Below are positions 1-8,980 of a stretch of 61,311 nt of DNA, in pieces. The DNA comes from Streptantibioticus parmotrematis (GTDB lineage: Bacteria > Actinomycetota > Actinomycetes > Streptomycetales > Streptomycetaceae). The translations under genes and the position numbers were made by a program. Every line of letters starts with the position of its first letter. The first letter of the stretch is position 1. Where the stretch lies: NCBI RefSeq assembly GCF_019890615.1, contig NZ_JAINVZ010000031.1, forward strand, positions 1 to 61,311, written 5' to 3'. Below the pieces are notes generated by a model. It had not been told where the DNA came from. It worked only from the letters and a program-made list of their open reading frames with translations, and made no database searches.

Positions 1-821
1 GGCCGCGGGCCGCCCTGGGCACCGCCGGGACGCGGCGCGCCCTGCGGACGCGGGCCGCCGCCACCGGGACCGCCCTGGCCACCGGGGCGCGGCGCGCCGC
101 CGGGACGGGGGCCGCCCGGAGCCTGCGGACGCGGCATGCCGGTGGAACCGGACGAGGTGAAGGGGTTGTTGCCGGGACGCGGACCGGCCGGACGCGGCGC
201 GCCGCCGCCCGGACGCGGGGCACGCTCGCCGCCGGGACGCGGCGCGCCGCCGCGGCCCTGGCCGCCGTCACGCTGGCCGCCGTCACGCTGGCCGGGCCCC
301 GGACGCTGCGCGGGGCGCGGGCCGGGAGTGGCACCGGGACGGGGGCCGGACTGCGCCGGAGCCGCCGGGGACGGCGCGCTCGCGGCCGGGGAGGAGAACT
401 CCGCGGCCGGCGCGGGCTGTGCGGGCGCGGGCTTCGGGCCGGGCCGGGGGCCGGGCTGCGCGGGGCGCGGGCCCGGAGCGGCGCCACCGGAGGCGGGGGC
501 CGCCGGGGACGGCGCCTGCGCGGGGGCGGACGCGGCGGGACGGGGTGCCGGCTTCGGGGCAGCCGGACGGGCCGTCGCACCCGGGGTGGGCGCGGACGGC
601 TTGGTGGGCGCCTGCTTGCGCGGCGCCGAGGGCTTGGCAGCACCGGAGGCGGAACCGCCGCCACCGGTCTGCAAGGCGTCTGTCAACTTGCGGACAACCG
701 GCGCCTCGATCGTCGAGGACGCCGAACGGACGAATTCGCCGAGTTCCTGGAGCTTGGCCATGACGACCTTGCTCTCGACTCCCATCTCCTTGGCGAGTTC
801 GTATACCCGGACCTTAGCCAC
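1..821 (-). CDS. infB: Translation initiation factor IF-2, N-terminal part (C-terminus outside window)
   Basis: IF-2 is the GTPase that places fMet-tRNA on the 30S subunit. Only the first about 273 codons are here; the GTPase and tRNA-binding domains lie beyond the left edge. The start is GTG at 821, with an AGGAGCG ribosome site just upstream. Residues 1-55 form the typical IF2_N module, beginning [18 protein letters not shown]. It is followed by a low-complexity linker of more than 200 residues built from Ala/Pro and then Gly/Arg/Pro repeats such as GGAPRPGG, which is usual in high-GC actinobacteria. The gene ends the rimP-nusA-ylxR-infB operon. The linker repeats make the opposite strand look open, but that frame has no plausible product. 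Confidence 0.93.
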   Translation of the reverse strand, partial: MAKVRVYELAKEMGVESKVVMAKLQELGEFVRSASSTIEAPVVRKLTDALQTGGGGSASGAAKPSAPRKQAPTKPSAPTPGATARPAAPKPAPRPAASAPAQAPSPAAPASGGAAPGPRPAQPGPRPGPKPAPAQPAPAAEFSSPAASAPSPAAPAQSGPRPGATPGPRPAQRPGPGQRDGGQRDGGQGRGGAPRPGGERAPRPGGGAPRPAGPRPGNNPFTSSGSTGMPRPQAPGGPRPGGAPRPGGQGGPGGGGPRPQGAPRPGGAQGGPR

Positions 822-877
822 TTCGCTCCTTCTAGGTCCGGGGTGGTCGTCCGCCGGACCGTCGCTACTTCATGGGC

Positions 878-1018
878 GTACTCATCGCGTACTCATCGAG
901 TGCTCATCGCAATCTCGACCTACTTCCGACTCGCGAGGTACCTGACCGCACGGTGTCTCCGTGCCGTTCACTTGCGTACTGCCTGCCGCGTACCGCCTTG
1001 CGCGGTGCCGCGTACCGC
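878..1018 (-). repeat. Short direct repeats filling the ylxR-infB spacer
   Basis: Two sets of repeats occupy this spacer. A 13-bp word (TGCCGCGTACCGC on the plus strand) occurs at 984-996 and 1006-1018, 22 bp apart; the second copy abuts the ylxR stop codon. Three 11-bp tandem copies of GTACTCATCGC-type sequence start at 878, 889 and 900. All periods are multiples of 11 bp. The function is unknown. The repeats would be transcribed in the ylxR-infB mRNA. Confidence 0.7.
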
Positions 1019-1303
1019 TCATGTCCCGGACCCGGTGGGTCCGAAACACTCCTCCAGCCGCGCCGTCCCGAACGGACCCCGGGCGCGGTAGGCCCTGGGG
1101 AACGCGCGGCGGCGGACCGCCTGTTCGTAACACGCCTTGTCGGGGTGCAGATACGCGCCCCGGCCGGGCAGCGTACCGCGCGGATCGGGGACGCACTCGT
1201 CTCCGATCACCGCGATGCGCAGCAGATCGTCCTTGGCCGCCCGCTTCCGGCAGCCCACGCAGGTTCGCTCAGGGCATGCCCGGGCGCACGTCCGGCCAGA
1301 CAC
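1019..1303 (-). CDS. ylxR: YlxR family RNA-binding protein (DUF448)
   Basis: A 94-residue protein in the classic position between nusA and infB. The family fold is recognisable from the CVGCRKRA motif near residues 15-22, the segment DPRGTLPGRGAYLHP near 40-54 and a basic C-terminal half. YlxR proteins bind RNA, and in Firmicutes a member modulates RNase P. The start GTG at 1303 is preceded by GGGAGG at good spacing, and homologues begin similarly with SGRT. It is separated from nusA by 161 bp of repeat-bearing sequence, so expression may not be strictly coupled to nusA. Confidence 0.88.
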   Translation of the reverse strand: MSGRTCARACPERTCVGCRKRAAKDDLLRIAVIGDECVPDPRGTLPGRGAYLHPDKACYEQAVRRRAFPRAYRARGPFGTARLEECFGPTGSGT

Positions 1304-1409
1304 TGTTAAGTCTACCTCCCCGCGCCAACCCCACCCCTTCGGGTTGGTTTGCGCTCGGCTGTTCGGTATCGCGTTGTTGACCACGCCCCGGACGGGCCCG
1401 CGAACCGCA

Positions 1410-1469
1410 CGGACCACGGGCCCGTACGGACGACGAGCCCGCTCGGACCACGGCCCCGTACGGACTACG
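1410..1469. repeat. 26-bp imperfect direct repeat spanning the nusA stop codon
   Basis: Copies lie at 1410-1435 and 1444-1469 (plus-strand core CGGACCACGG then CCCGTACGGAC), with two mismatches, 34 bp apart. The copy at 1444-1469 includes the nusA TAG stop codon; one of the two mismatches changes that stop triplet in the distal copy. Seen directly; function unknown. Confidence 0.75.
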
Positions 1470-2472
1470 CCTCGTCGGTCGCCGACGCGTCCTGCTCCGG
1501 CTCGGTGTCCGGCCTGATGTCGATCCGCCAGCCGGTGAGGCGCGCGGCCAGGCGGGCGTTCTGCCCCTCCTTGCCGATCGCCAGCGACAGCTGGTAGTCG
1601 GGGACGGTGACCCGCGCCGACCGGGCGGCGAGGTCGACGACCTCCACCTTGGTCACCCGGGCGGGCGACAGCGCGTTCGCCACCATCTGCGCCGGGTCGT
1701 CCGACCAGTCGACGATGTCGATCTTCTCGCCGTTCAGCTCGGCCATCACCGCGCGCACCCGGGCGCCCATCGGGCCGATGCAGGCGCCCTTGGCGTTCAG
1801 GCCCTGGCGGGTCGAGCGGACCGCGATCTTGGTGCGGTGACCGGCCTCGCGGGCGATCGCCTCGATCTCCACCGACCCGTCCGCGATCTCCGGCACCTCC
1901 AGGGCGAAGAGCTTCTTCACCAGGTTCGGGTGGGTGCGCGAGAGGGTGACGGACGGACCGCGCACGCCCTTGACGACGCGCACCACGTAGGTGCGCAGCC
2001 GGGTGCCGTGCTTGTAGTCCTCGCCGGGGACCTGCTCCTGCGGGGGCAGGATGGCCTCCAGCTTGCCGATGTCGACCAGGATGTTGCGCGGGTCGCTGCC
2101 CTGCTGGACCACACCGGCGACGATGTCGCCCTCCCGCCCGGCGTACTCGCCGAAGGTGATCTCCTCCTCGGCGTCCCGCAGCCGCTGGAGGATCACCTGC
2201 TTGGCGGTGGTCGCCGCGATCCGGCCGAAGCCGGAGGGCGTGTCGTCGAACTCGCGGGGCGCGTCGCCCTCGGCGGCCTCGTCGGCCTCCTCCTTGGCCC
2301 ACACCGTGACGTGACCGGTGGAGCGGTTCAGCTCCACGCGGGCGTCCCGGCGGCTGCCGGGCTCGCGGTGGTAGGCGATCAGCAGGGCGGACTCGATCGC
2401 CTCGACCAGCAGGTCGAAGGAGATCTCCTTCTCCCGTACCAGACCCCGCAGGGCACTCATGTCGATATCCAC
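1465..2472 (-). CDS. nusA: Transcription termination/antitermination factor NusA
   Basis: A 335-residue NusA of the short actinobacterial type. It has the RNA-polymerase-binding N-terminal domain (about 1-125), S1 domain (about 130-200) and two KH domains (about 205-330, with GPMGARVR and [12 protein letters not shown] loops). It lacks the C-terminal acidic repeats of E. coli NusA. It modulates pausing and termination of RNA polymerase. GTG at 2472 (VDIDM) is chosen over ATG at 2460 because GAGGAGG lies 7 nt upstream and homologues begin at this point. Only 2 bp separate it from the rimP stop, so the two genes are likely translationally coupled. Confidence 0.95.
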   Translation of the reverse strand: MDIDMSALRGLVREKEISFDLLVEAIESALLIAYHREPGSRRDARVELNRSTGHVTVWAKEEADEAAEGDAPREFDDTPSGFGRIAATTAKQVILQRLRDAEEEITFGEYAGREGDIVAGVVQQGSDPRNILVDIGKLEAILPPQEQVPGEDYKHGTRLRTYVVRVVKGVRGPSVTLSRTHPNLVKKLFALEVPEIADGSVEIEAIAREAGHRTKIAVRSTRQGLNAKGACIGPMGARVRAVMAELNGEKIDIVDWSDDPAQMVANALSPARVTKVEVVDLAARSARVTVPDYQLSLAIGKEGQNARLAARLTGWRIDIRPDTEPEQDASATDEA

Positions 2473-2474
2473 GG

Positions 2475-3089
2475 CTACGCCTCCTCGGGGCTCTCGGTGA
2501 TCTCGGCGGAGGACGTGTCCGCGTCGTCGTGCTCGTCGTACTCGTGCTCGTCGTGCTCGTCTTCGGTGCCGTCGCCGACCGCGTCGTCGTCCAGGGCGTC
2601 GTCGCCGTCGCGGTCCTTGCGGTTGAACTCGACCTCGACCCGGGCCTTGGCGATCTCGGCGAACGCCAGCCTGCGGGAGGTCGGCTTGCGGCCCTTCACC
2701 CCGGGGACCTCGACGTCCATGCCCTCGTCGTCCACCTCGACGATCCGCGCGACGAGTTCGCCGCCGTCGGCCAGCCGCACCTTGACCAGGCGGCCGCGGT
2801 TGCGGGCGAAGTGCCTCGGCTCGGTGAGTGGGCGGTCGGTGCCCGGGGAGCCGACCTCCAGGACGTACGGGGCTCCGCCCATCACGTCGGAGGCGTCGAG
2901 CGCCTCGGAGATCGATCGGCTCAGCCGGGCGACCGCGTCCAGCTGGACGCCCTCGTCGCTGTCCACCACGACACGCAGGACCCGGCGCTTGCCCGCCGGG
3001 GTGACCGCGACCTCCTCCAGGTCCAGTCCGGCGGCGGTGGCGAGCGGCTCCAGCAACCCTCGCAGCCTGTCGCTCTGGGTGGTGCTCAT
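2475..3089 (-). CDS. rimP: Ribosome maturation factor RimP
   Basis: RimP assists assembly of the 30S subunit. Residues 1-85 match the RimP N-terminal domain (motifs VVDSDEGV and [11 protein letters not shown]), followed by the Sm-like C-terminal domain to about 160. The last about 45 residues are an unusually acidic tail rich in Asp, Glu and His, encoded by short GTCGTGCTC-like repeats at about 2520-2570. The ATG at 3089 follows GAGGAG at 8 nt. This is the first gene of the operon in the window; its promoter should lie in the 208-bp divergent spacer shared with the lipoprotein gene. Confidence 0.93.
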   Translation of the reverse strand: MSTTQSDRLRGLLEPLATAAGLDLEEVAVTPAGKRRVLRVVVDSDEGVQLDAVARLSRSISEALDASDVMGGAPYVLEVGSPGTDRPLTEPRHFARNRGRLVKVRLADGGELVARIVEVDDEGMDVEVPGVKGRKPTSRRLAFAEIAKARVEVEFNRKDRDGDDALDDDAVGDGTEDEHDEHEYDEHDDADTSSAEITESPEEA

Positions 3090-3297
3090 CCGGGTGACTC
3101 CTCGGCCGCGTGTGCTGTTGTGGTTCGTCGCGTGTCGGGCATGAGCCTATCGGTTCCGGCACCCGGCTGACGATTCGGCGCAGCCCCAAGGGTGGCCTCG
3201 GTCCCTTCCGATCACCGCAGGTAGGCTGCCGAAGCCGTCCGCCGGCCGTGATCCGGCCGGCGCCGTCCGACGAGCGGGAAACCGGGAAACGAGGAAC

Positions 3298-3885
3298 GTG
3301 CCGAACGTGCCGCCCCAGATGACGCCGCCGCTCGCGCGCGGGCCGCGCAGACGAGCCGTACTCGCCGGGGGTGTCGGCCTGCCCCTGGCCGCGCTGGCCA
3401 CCGGGTGCGCCGACGCCGTGCCCGCGCAGGACCCCCGCGCGGTCGCCGCCGCCGACGCGGAGGACCGCGGTCGCGTCCGGGCCGCCGGGGACTGCGCGGC
3501 GCTGCTGGCACGGTACGACGCCACGATCGCCGCGCACCCGGCGCTCGCCGCCCGCCTGCGGCCGTTGCGCGCCCAGGTCGCCGCGCATCAGCAGGCGTTC
3601 GCCCCGTCCGGCACGGGCACTCCGTCCCCTGGCGCGCCCTCCCCGGCCGGCACGTCCTCCCCCGCGCGCTCCACACCGGCGTCCGCCTCCCCGACCGCCT
3701 CCGGCACGCCCGCCGTGCCGTCCGACCAGGGCACGGCGCTCAAGGCCCTCGCGGACGCCGAGCAGCGCACGGCGGCGACCAGGACCACGGCGCTGCGGGA
3801 CGCCTCGCCCGCGCTGGCCCGGCTGCTGGCCTCGGTCGCGGCGGCCGGGACGTGCCACGCGCTGCTGCTGCGCGGAGGTGCGTGA
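3298..3885 (+). CDS. Putative lipoprotein with Tat-like signal, actinobacterial conserved
   Basis: A 195-residue protein beginning at GTG 3298. The N-terminus carries RRRAVLAGG and a hydrophobic stretch ending in the lipobox LATGC (Cys at 37), so it is probably a membrane-anchored lipoprotein, perhaps Tat-exported. The middle (about 100-145) is a Ser/Thr/Pro/Ala-rich linker and both flanks are Ala-rich helices. No catalytic motif is visible. Its stop at 3885 is one base before the ATG of the ferritin-like gene, so the pair is co-translated. I cannot assign a function; the partner suggests an envelope-associated helical bundle pair. Confidence 0.7.
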   Translation: MPNVPPQMTPPLARGPRRRAVLAGGVGLPLAALATGCADAVPAQDPRAVAAADAEDRGRVRAAGDCAALLARYDATIAAHPALAARLRPLRAQVAAHQQAFAPSGTGTPSPGAPSPAGTSSPARSTPASASPTASGTPAVPSDQGTALKALADAEQRTAATRTTALRDASPALARLLASVAAAGTCHALLLRGGA

Positions 3886-3886
3886 G

Positions 3887-4429
3887 ATGACCGCGTCCGC
3901 TTCACCGAGTTCCCCTGCGGCCTCGTCCCCGGCGTCCCCGCTGGTCGTCGCCGCGCAGGCCGCGCTGGCCGCCGAGCACGCCGCGGTCTACGGCTACGGT
4001 GTGGTCGGCGCCCGGGTCGACGACGGCCAGCGCGCCGACGCCCAGGCCGCCTACGCCGCCCACCGGGCACGCCGCGACGCGATGGCCCGGGCAGTGCGCG
4101 GCCTGGGTGCGACCCCGGTGGCCGCCGACGCCGCCTACGCGCTGCCGTTCCCGGTGACCGACGCCGCGGCCGCGGTCCGGCTCGCGGCGGTGCTGGAGGA
4201 CCGGGTCGCGGACGCCTACGCGGACCTGGTGGCCGCCGCCTCCGGTGCCCTGCGGGCCGACGCGGCGGCGGACCTGGCGGACGCGGCCGTGCGCGCGGTG
4301 CGCTGGCGCGGATCGTGCGCGGCCTTCCCCGGGCTGCCGGAGCGGGCGGCGGACGGCACGCCGACCGCCTCGGGCGCGCCCGCCGCGCCGGCGTCCGGTT
4401 CCGGCACCCCGGCGTCCGACGCCCTGTGA
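3887..4429 (+). CDS. Ferritin-like domain protein (DUF4439 type)
   Basis: A 180-residue Ala-rich helical protein. After a low-complexity start (1-20) there are four predicted helices with conserved Glu/His positions (for example [12 protein letters not shown] near 25-40 and [12 protein letters not shown] near 105-116), as in ferritin-like DUF4439 proteins. No signal peptide is evident. GGAGGT inside the end of the preceding lipoprotein gene serves as ribosome site, which supports coupled translation. Metal binding is not established: the usual ExxH pairs are incomplete. The Pro/Ser/Ala tail is low complexity. Confidence 0.7.
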   Translation: MTASASPSSPAASSPASPLVVAAQAALAAEHAAVYGYGVVGARVDDGQRADAQAAYAAHRARRDAMARAVRGLGATPVAADAAYALPFPVTDAAAAVRLAAVLEDRVADAYADLVAAASGALRADAAADLADAAVRAVRWRGSCAAFPGLPERAADGTPTASGAPAAPASGSGTPASDAL

Positions 4430-4455
4430 CCCCCGACCGCCGAAGGGACCCCGCG

Positions 4456-5370
4456 ATGGCCTCGGCACCGCGCGTACGGCTGGAACCGCCGCAGCGGCTG
4501 GCCCGTACCGTCGCCGCCTGGGAGGGCGAGGCGGGCCGGGAGTGGCTGGCCGCGCTGCCCGGCCTGGCGCGGGAGTACCTGGAGCGCTGGCGGCTGACGC
4601 CGGAGCGGGTGCAGCAGCCCGGCGGCAACATCAGCATGGTCGTCCTGGTCAGGGCCGAGGACGGCACGCCCGCGGCGCTGAAGCTCGGCATGGTGACCGA
4701 GGAGACCCGCGAGGAGCACGCGGCGCTGGCGCACTGGGACGGCCGGGGCGCGGCGCGGCTGCTGCGCGCCGATCCGGAACGAGGCGTGATGCTGCTGGAA
4801 CGTCTAGGCGGCGACGTCTCACTGCGTTCGCTGCCGGAGGCGAAGGCCATGCTGGAGGCGGCGGAGGTGGTGCGCAGGCTGTGGGTGCCGCCCGCCGCCG
4901 GTCACGCCTTCACCTCGCTCGCCGACCGCACCGCCGTGCTCGCCGAGGCGCTGGCCTCCCGGCGCGCCCCGCAGCTGGACGCGCTGGTGGACGAGGCGCT
5001 GGCGCTGCGCGAGCGGCTGGTCGCCGACGCGCCGGAACCGGTGCTGCTGCACGGCGACTTCCACCAGGGCAACGTGCTGTCCGGGAGCCGCATGCCGTGG
5101 CTGGCGATCGACCCGAAGCCGCTGGTGGGCGAGCCCGCGTACGACCTGGCGTGGCTGGTGCGCGACCGGCTGGAGACGCTGGCCGCCTCCCCCGCCGCCC
5201 AGGCGGCCACCCGGCGCCGGGTCAACCGGCTCGCCGACGCGCTGGACCTGGACCGCGAACGGCTGCGCGGGTGGGCGCTCTTCCGCGCGGTGGAGGCGGG
5301 CGCGTGGGCACTGTCGGTGGGCGCGCGCGGTGACGGGGAACTGCTGCTGGAGTTCGCGGCCTGGCTGTGA
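4456..5370 (+). CDS. Aminoglycoside/hydroxyurea-type antibiotic phosphotransferase
   Basis: A 304-residue kinase of the APH(6)/hydroxyurea-kinase family, which phosphorylates small hydroxyl-bearing antibiotics such as streptomycin. It has a nucleotide-binding N-lobe (about 55-110), the catalytic Brenner motif HGDFHQGN near residue 198 and the metal-binding IDPKP near 217. The start ATG 4456 is chosen as the first in-frame Met after the ferritin-like gene; its ribosome site is weak. It follows the lipoprotein/ferritin genes on the same strand with a 26-bp gap. Whether it confers resistance or has a housekeeping substrate cannot be told from sequence. Confidence 0.82.
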   Translation: MASAPRVRLEPPQRLARTVAAWEGEAGREWLAALPGLAREYLERWRLTPERVQQPGGNISMVVLVRAEDGTPAALKLGMVTEETREEHAALAHWDGRGAARLLRADPERGVMLLERLGGDVSLRSLPEAKAMLEAAEVVRRLWVPPAAGHAFTSLADRTAVLAEALASRRAPQLDALVDEALALRERLVADAPEPVLLHGDFHQGNVLSGSRMPWLAIDPKPLVGEPAYDLAWLVRDRLETLAASPAAQAATRRRVNRLADALDLDRERLRGWALFRAVEAGAWALSVGARGDGELLLEFAAWL

Positions 5371-5384
5371 CGGCGGACGGACGG

Positions 5385-5425
5385 CGGCGGGCGGGGCGCC
5401 CGTCCTCCGGTCGCCCCGCCCGCCG
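5385..5425. terminator. Bidirectional terminator between the kinase gene and proS
   Basis: A 14-bp perfect inverted repeat, CGGCGGGCGGGGCG at 5385-5398 and its complement at 5412-5425, with a 13-nt loop. It lies between two convergent genes. There is no T-tract, as is common in high-GC actinobacteria. Confidence 0.65.
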
Positions 5426-5446
5426 TCCGCTGTCAGACGCGTGGCG

Positions 5447-7132
5447 TCACGCCGTCAGCCGGGCCAGCGCCTTGTCGACGGTCAGCTCCTCGCGTTCGCC
5501 GGTGCGCCGGTCCTTCAGCTCGACGACGCCCTCGCCCGCGCGGCGGCCGGCCACCAGGATCGTCGGCACCCCGATCAGCTCGGCGTCGGTGAACTTCACG
5601 CCCGGCGACACGCCCGCGCGGTCGTCCACCAGGACGCGTACGCCCGCCGCGTGCAGCCGGTCGGCGATCTCCAGCGCCAGTTCGGTCTGCGCCGCCTTGC
5701 CCGCGGCGACCACGTGCACGTCGGCCGGGGCGACCTCGCGCGGCCAGCACAGGCCCTGCTCGTCCGCGGTCTGCTCGGCCAGCGCGGCGACCGCCCGCGA
5801 GACGCCGATGCCGTACGAACCCATGGTGACGCGCACCGGCTTGCCGTTCTGGCCGAGGACGTCGAGCTGGAAGGCGTCGGCGTACTTGCGGCCGAGCTGG
5901 AAGATGTGGCCGATCTCGATCGCGCGGCCGATCTCCAGGCCCGCGCCGCACTCCGGGCAGGGGTCGCCCGGCTCGACGACGACCACGTCCAGGTAGCGGT
6001 CGACCTCGAAGTCGCGGCCGCACACCACGTCGCGGGCGTGCTTGCCGGACTCGTTGGCGCCGGTGATCCAGGCGGTGCCGGGGGCGACGCGCGGGTCGGC
6101 GATGTAGGGGAACGCGCGGTTCTGCGGGCCGACGTAGCCGCGTACCAGGTCGGGGCGGCCCTCGAAGTCCTCGGCGGTGACCAGCTCCACCTCGGCGGGC
6201 GCCAGGTGCTCGGCGAGCTTGCCGAGGTCCACCTCACGGTCGCCGGGCACGCCCACGCCGGTGATCTCGCCGTCCACCTTGACCAGCAGGTTCTTCAGGG
6301 TGGCGGAGGCCGGGACACCGAGGTGCGCGGCGAGCGTCTCGATGGTCGGGGTGTCGGGGGTGTCCAGCAGCTCCAGCGGCCCGTGCGCGGCGGCGTCGGC
6401 GGCCGGCACCACGGTGGTGACCGCCTCGGTGTTGGCCGCGTAGTCGCACTTCGGGCAGTCCACGAAGGTGTCCTCACCGGCGGCGGCCGGGGCGAGGAAC
6501 TCCTCCGACGCCGAGCCGCCCATCGCGCCGGAGACGGCCGAGACGACGCGGTAGTCGAAGCCGAGCCGGGTGAAGATCTTGATGTACGCCTCGCGGTGCA
6601 GGCGGTAGGACTCGGCCAGGCCCTCGTCGGTGGTGTCGAAGGAGTAGGCGTCCTTCATCTGGAACTCGCGGCCGCGCAGCACGCCGGAGCGCGGGCGGGC
6701 CTCGTCCCGGTACTTGGTCTGGATCTGGTACAGGATGACCGGCAGGTCCTTGTACGAGGTGGCCTGGTCCTTGACGACCTGGGTGAAGATCTCCTCGTGG
6801 GTGGGGCCGAGCACGTAGTCGGCGCCCTTGCGGTCCTTGAGCTGGAAGAGCAGGTCGCCGTACTCCCCGGCCCGGCCGGTGACCTCGTACGGCTCGCGCG
6901 GCAGCAGCGCGGGCAGCAGCACTTCCTGGCCGCCGATCGCGTCCATCTCCTCGCGGACGATCCGCGTCACGTTCTCCAGCACCCGCTTGCCGAGCGGCAG
7001 CCAGGTCCACACGCCCGCCGAGGTGCGGCGGACGTAACCGGCGCGCACCAGCAGCTTGTGGCTGGCGGTCTCGGCGTCGGCCGGTGCGTCGCGCAGTGTC
7101 TTGAGGAGCATTCGGGACATGCGCTGGACCAT
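5447..7132 (-). CDS. proS: Prolyl-tRNA synthetase, bacterial type
   Basis: A 561-residue class II synthetase that charges tRNA-Pro. The catalytic core shows motif 2 ([20 protein letters not shown]) and motif 3 (GSYGIGVSR). A YbaK-like editing insertion lies between about 225 and 385, and the anticodon-binding domain ends the protein. The ATG at 7132 is preferred over one 24 nt upstream because GGAG lies 8 nt before it. It converges with the antibiotic-kinase gene across a hairpin. Confidence 0.96.
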   Translation of the reverse strand: MVQRMSRMLLKTLRDAPADAETASHKLLVRAGYVRRTSAGVWTWLPLGKRVLENVTRIVREEMDAIGGQEVLLPALLPREPYEVTGRAGEYGDLLFQLKDRKGADYVLGPTHEEIFTQVVKDQATSYKDLPVILYQIQTKYRDEARPRSGVLRGREFQMKDAYSFDTTDEGLAESYRLHREAYIKIFTRLGFDYRVVSAVSGAMGGSASEEFLAPAAAGEDTFVDCPKCDYAANTEAVTTVVPAADAAAHGPLELLDTPDTPTIETLAAHLGVPASATLKNLLVKVDGEITGVGVPGDREVDLGKLAEHLAPAEVELVTAEDFEGRPDLVRGYVGPQNRAFPYIADPRVAPGTAWITGANESGKHARDVVCGRDFEVDRYLDVVVVEPGDPCPECGAGLEIGRAIEIGHIFQLGRKYADAFQLDVLGQNGKPVRVTMGSYGIGVSRAVAALAEQTADEQGLCWPREVAPADVHVVAAGKAAQTELALEIADRLHAAGVRVLVDDRAGVSPGVKFTDAELIGVPTILVAGRRAGEGVVELKDRRTGEREELTVDKALARLTA

Positions 7133-7245
7133 GGGGGTTCTCCGGTACGTCGTCACGGCGGGGTGCGGGTGGACGACGTGAGGATACCGAGCGGGACGCC
7201 CCGGTCAGAAACGCGTTTCGCGAACCGGTGGCCCGCGGCGGGCCG

Positions 7246-7791
7246 CTACCCGGCGCCGGTCCCGCGCAACGGCAGCGGGGCGCCCATCACCGTGTACGGG
7301 ACGGGGGCGCTGGGGAAGTGCACGGGGTGCGCGAGGTCGGTGTAGCCCAGGCCGCGGTAGAAGCGCCGGGCGGGGCTGTCGAGGTCGAGCGCGGACAGGA
7401 TGCTGCGGGGCTGGGGCACGGGTGCGGTCAGGCCGGTGATCAGGCGGCGGCCGACGCCCTTGCCCTGATGGGCGGGGAGGACGTGGAGTTCGACGACCAC
7501 GAAGGAGTCGTCCAGCCAGTCGGCGGTGCCGGTGCGGCGCAGGTAGGGCTCGACGACGGTGGACCACCAGTGGGCACGGTCGTTGGGCATGCCGTAGCCG
7601 AAGCCGACGAGCCTGCCGCCCGCGGTGGTGGCGCCCAGGGCGCGCACGCCGGGCTGGGTGAGGTGGCGCAGCACGATCTGGGTGCGGACCGCGATCTCCT
7701 CGTCGTTCAGCCCGAACGCGAGGGCCTGAACGGCGAGCGCCTCGTCGACCCGTTCCGCCAGGTCGAGCGGCCCCACCAGCACGTCATCCAT
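7246..7791 (-). CDS. GNAT family N-acetyltransferase
   Basis: A 181-residue GNAT protein. The acetyl-CoA-binding motif A is seen as VVELHVLPAHQGKGVGRRL (about 97-115), followed by a typical SALDLDSPARRFYRGLGY segment near 135-152. The substrate is unknown. It is transcribed toward proS. Just past its stop lies a perfect palindrome GAAACGCGTTTC (7208-7219), which may be part of a terminator or operator. Confidence 0.8.
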   Translation of the reverse strand: MDDVLVGPLDLAERVDEALAVQALAFGLNDEEIAVRTQIVLRHLTQPGVRALGATTAGGRLVGFGYGMPNDRAHWWSTVVEPYLRRTGTADWLDDSFVVVELHVLPAHQGKGVGRRLITGLTAPVPQPRSILSALDLDSPARRFYRGLGYTDLAHPVHFPSAPVPYTVMGAPLPLRGTGAG

Positions 7792-7899
7792 GCGGGGACA
7801 CTACTAGCCGGACCGCCGTCGCTGAACAGCGCGTTCACGTTCGAGCGGCCGGCGACGGCGGGCGCGTACGAAGGGATGCGGCAGGCGTGCCGGGGGCGT

Positions 7900-8745
7900 T
7901 CAGAACAGGACGCTCATGAACGCGCCGACCTCCGCGAAGCCCACCGCGCGGTAGGCGGCCCTCGCGGCGGCGTTGAAGTCGTTGACGTAGAGGCTGGCGA
8001 CGGGGGCGATGTCGCGCAGCGCGTAGTGGAGCACGGCGGCCATGCCGGTCTTGGACAGGCCGCGGCCGCGGTGTTCGGGCGCGACCCAGACGCCCTGGAT
8101 CTGGCAGGCGTGCGCGGTGGCGGCGCCGATCTCGGCCTTGAAGACCACCCGGCCGTCCTCGATGCGGGCGAACGACCGCCCGGTGGAGACGAGTTCGGCG
8201 ACCCGGGCCTGGTAGAGCAGCCCGCCGTCCCCGGCGAGCGGCGAGACGCCGACCTCCTCGGTGAACATCGCCACGCAGGCCGGCATGATCACGTCCATCT
8301 CGTCCCGGTGGACCCGCCGCACCCCGGGGTCGGGCACGACGTCGGCGGGCAGCGACCGGGTGACCATCAGCGGCTGGCGGGCGCGCACCTCGCGGGCCGG
8401 GCCCCAGCTCGGCTCCAGCAGCGCCCACAGGGCGGCGGTGGACTCGGCGGGCCCGACGATGGACGAGCAGCGGCGGCCGGCCCGCCGGGCCCGGTCGGCG
8501 AAGGCGCGTACCGCGGCCGGGGTGGCGCAGAGGGGGACGAGGTTGGCGCCCGCGTAGCAGAGCGACTCCAGCCGTCCGCCGCTGTACCAGCCCCACATCT
8601 CGCCGCCGAGCCGCCACGGGTCGAGTCCGGCGATCCGGACGCGCGCGGCGACGAAGGCGTTGGCGACCGGGTCGCGGTCGAGCACGGTGAGCGCGGCATC
8701 CAGGTCGGAGGGTTCCAGGACCTTGGTCGTGGTCGTCGTCAACAC
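7900..8745 (-). CDS. GNAT acetyltransferase with DUF4081 N-terminal domain
   Basis: A 281-residue protein. The N-terminal half (about 1-125) matches the DUF4081 region seen in actinobacterial acetyltransferases. The C-terminal half is a GNAT domain with QIQGVWVAPEHRGRGLSKTG near 205-224 and a final YVNDFNAAARAAYRAVGF motif. The start is set at GTG 8745 (VLTTTT) because TGAGG lies upstream at usable distance and homologues begin here. The long open extension upstream has no ribosome site. The substrate is not known. The gene sits downstream of ispG in the same direction with a 210-bp repeat-bearing spacer. Confidence 0.8.
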   Translation of the reverse strand: MLTTTTTKVLEPSDLDAALTVLDRDPVANAFVAARVRIAGLDPWRLGGEMWGWYSGGRLESLCYAGANLVPLCATPAAVRAFADRARRAGRRCSSIVGPAESTAALWALLEPSWGPAREVRARQPLMVTRSLPADVVPDPGVRRVHRDEMDVIMPACVAMFTEEVGVSPLAGDGGLLYQARVAELVSTGRSFARIEDGRVVFKAEIGAATAHACQIQGVWVAPEHRGRGLSKTGMAAVLHYALRDIAPVASLYVNDFNAAARAAYRAVGFAEVGAFMSVLF

Positions 8746-8893
8746 GTAGGGCGCCTCACCGGTACGGGCCCGCAGCGGGCTGCTGGTCACCGCACTGTAC
8801 CCCGCGCCGCCGCCCCGGGCGCAGCGATGGAACACCGGGTACGGGCGGAGACGACGTGGGTGCGGCGGAAGCCGCCGGCGGGCGGGCCGGGGC

Positions 8894-8980
8894 CAGGAGA
8901 CCCGGACGGTGAGCGGGCCTGGGGCCAGGAGACGCTGACCGTGGGCAGGCCTGTGTCAGGAAACGCTGACCGTGGGCTCG
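8894..8980 (-). repeat. Three imperfect ~32-bp tandem repeats overlapping the ispG stop
   Basis: Copies begin near 8894, 8926 and 8957 (plus-strand landmark CAGGAGA/CAGGAAA), with period 31-32 bp. The copy nearest ispG holds the last ispG codons and its TGA stop; in the two distal copies the equivalent triplet reads TGG. This looks like repeated duplication of the 3' end of the gene. Confidence 0.75.

Noticed and set aside
1-660. CRISPR-like or satellite repeat at the left edge
   Set aside because: The repeats are codon-level Gly/Arg/Pro and Ala/Pro repeats of the IF-2 linker, with no spacer structure.
136-945. Plus-strand 269-codon frame at the left edge
   Set aside because: It is the complement of the infB linker and start region.
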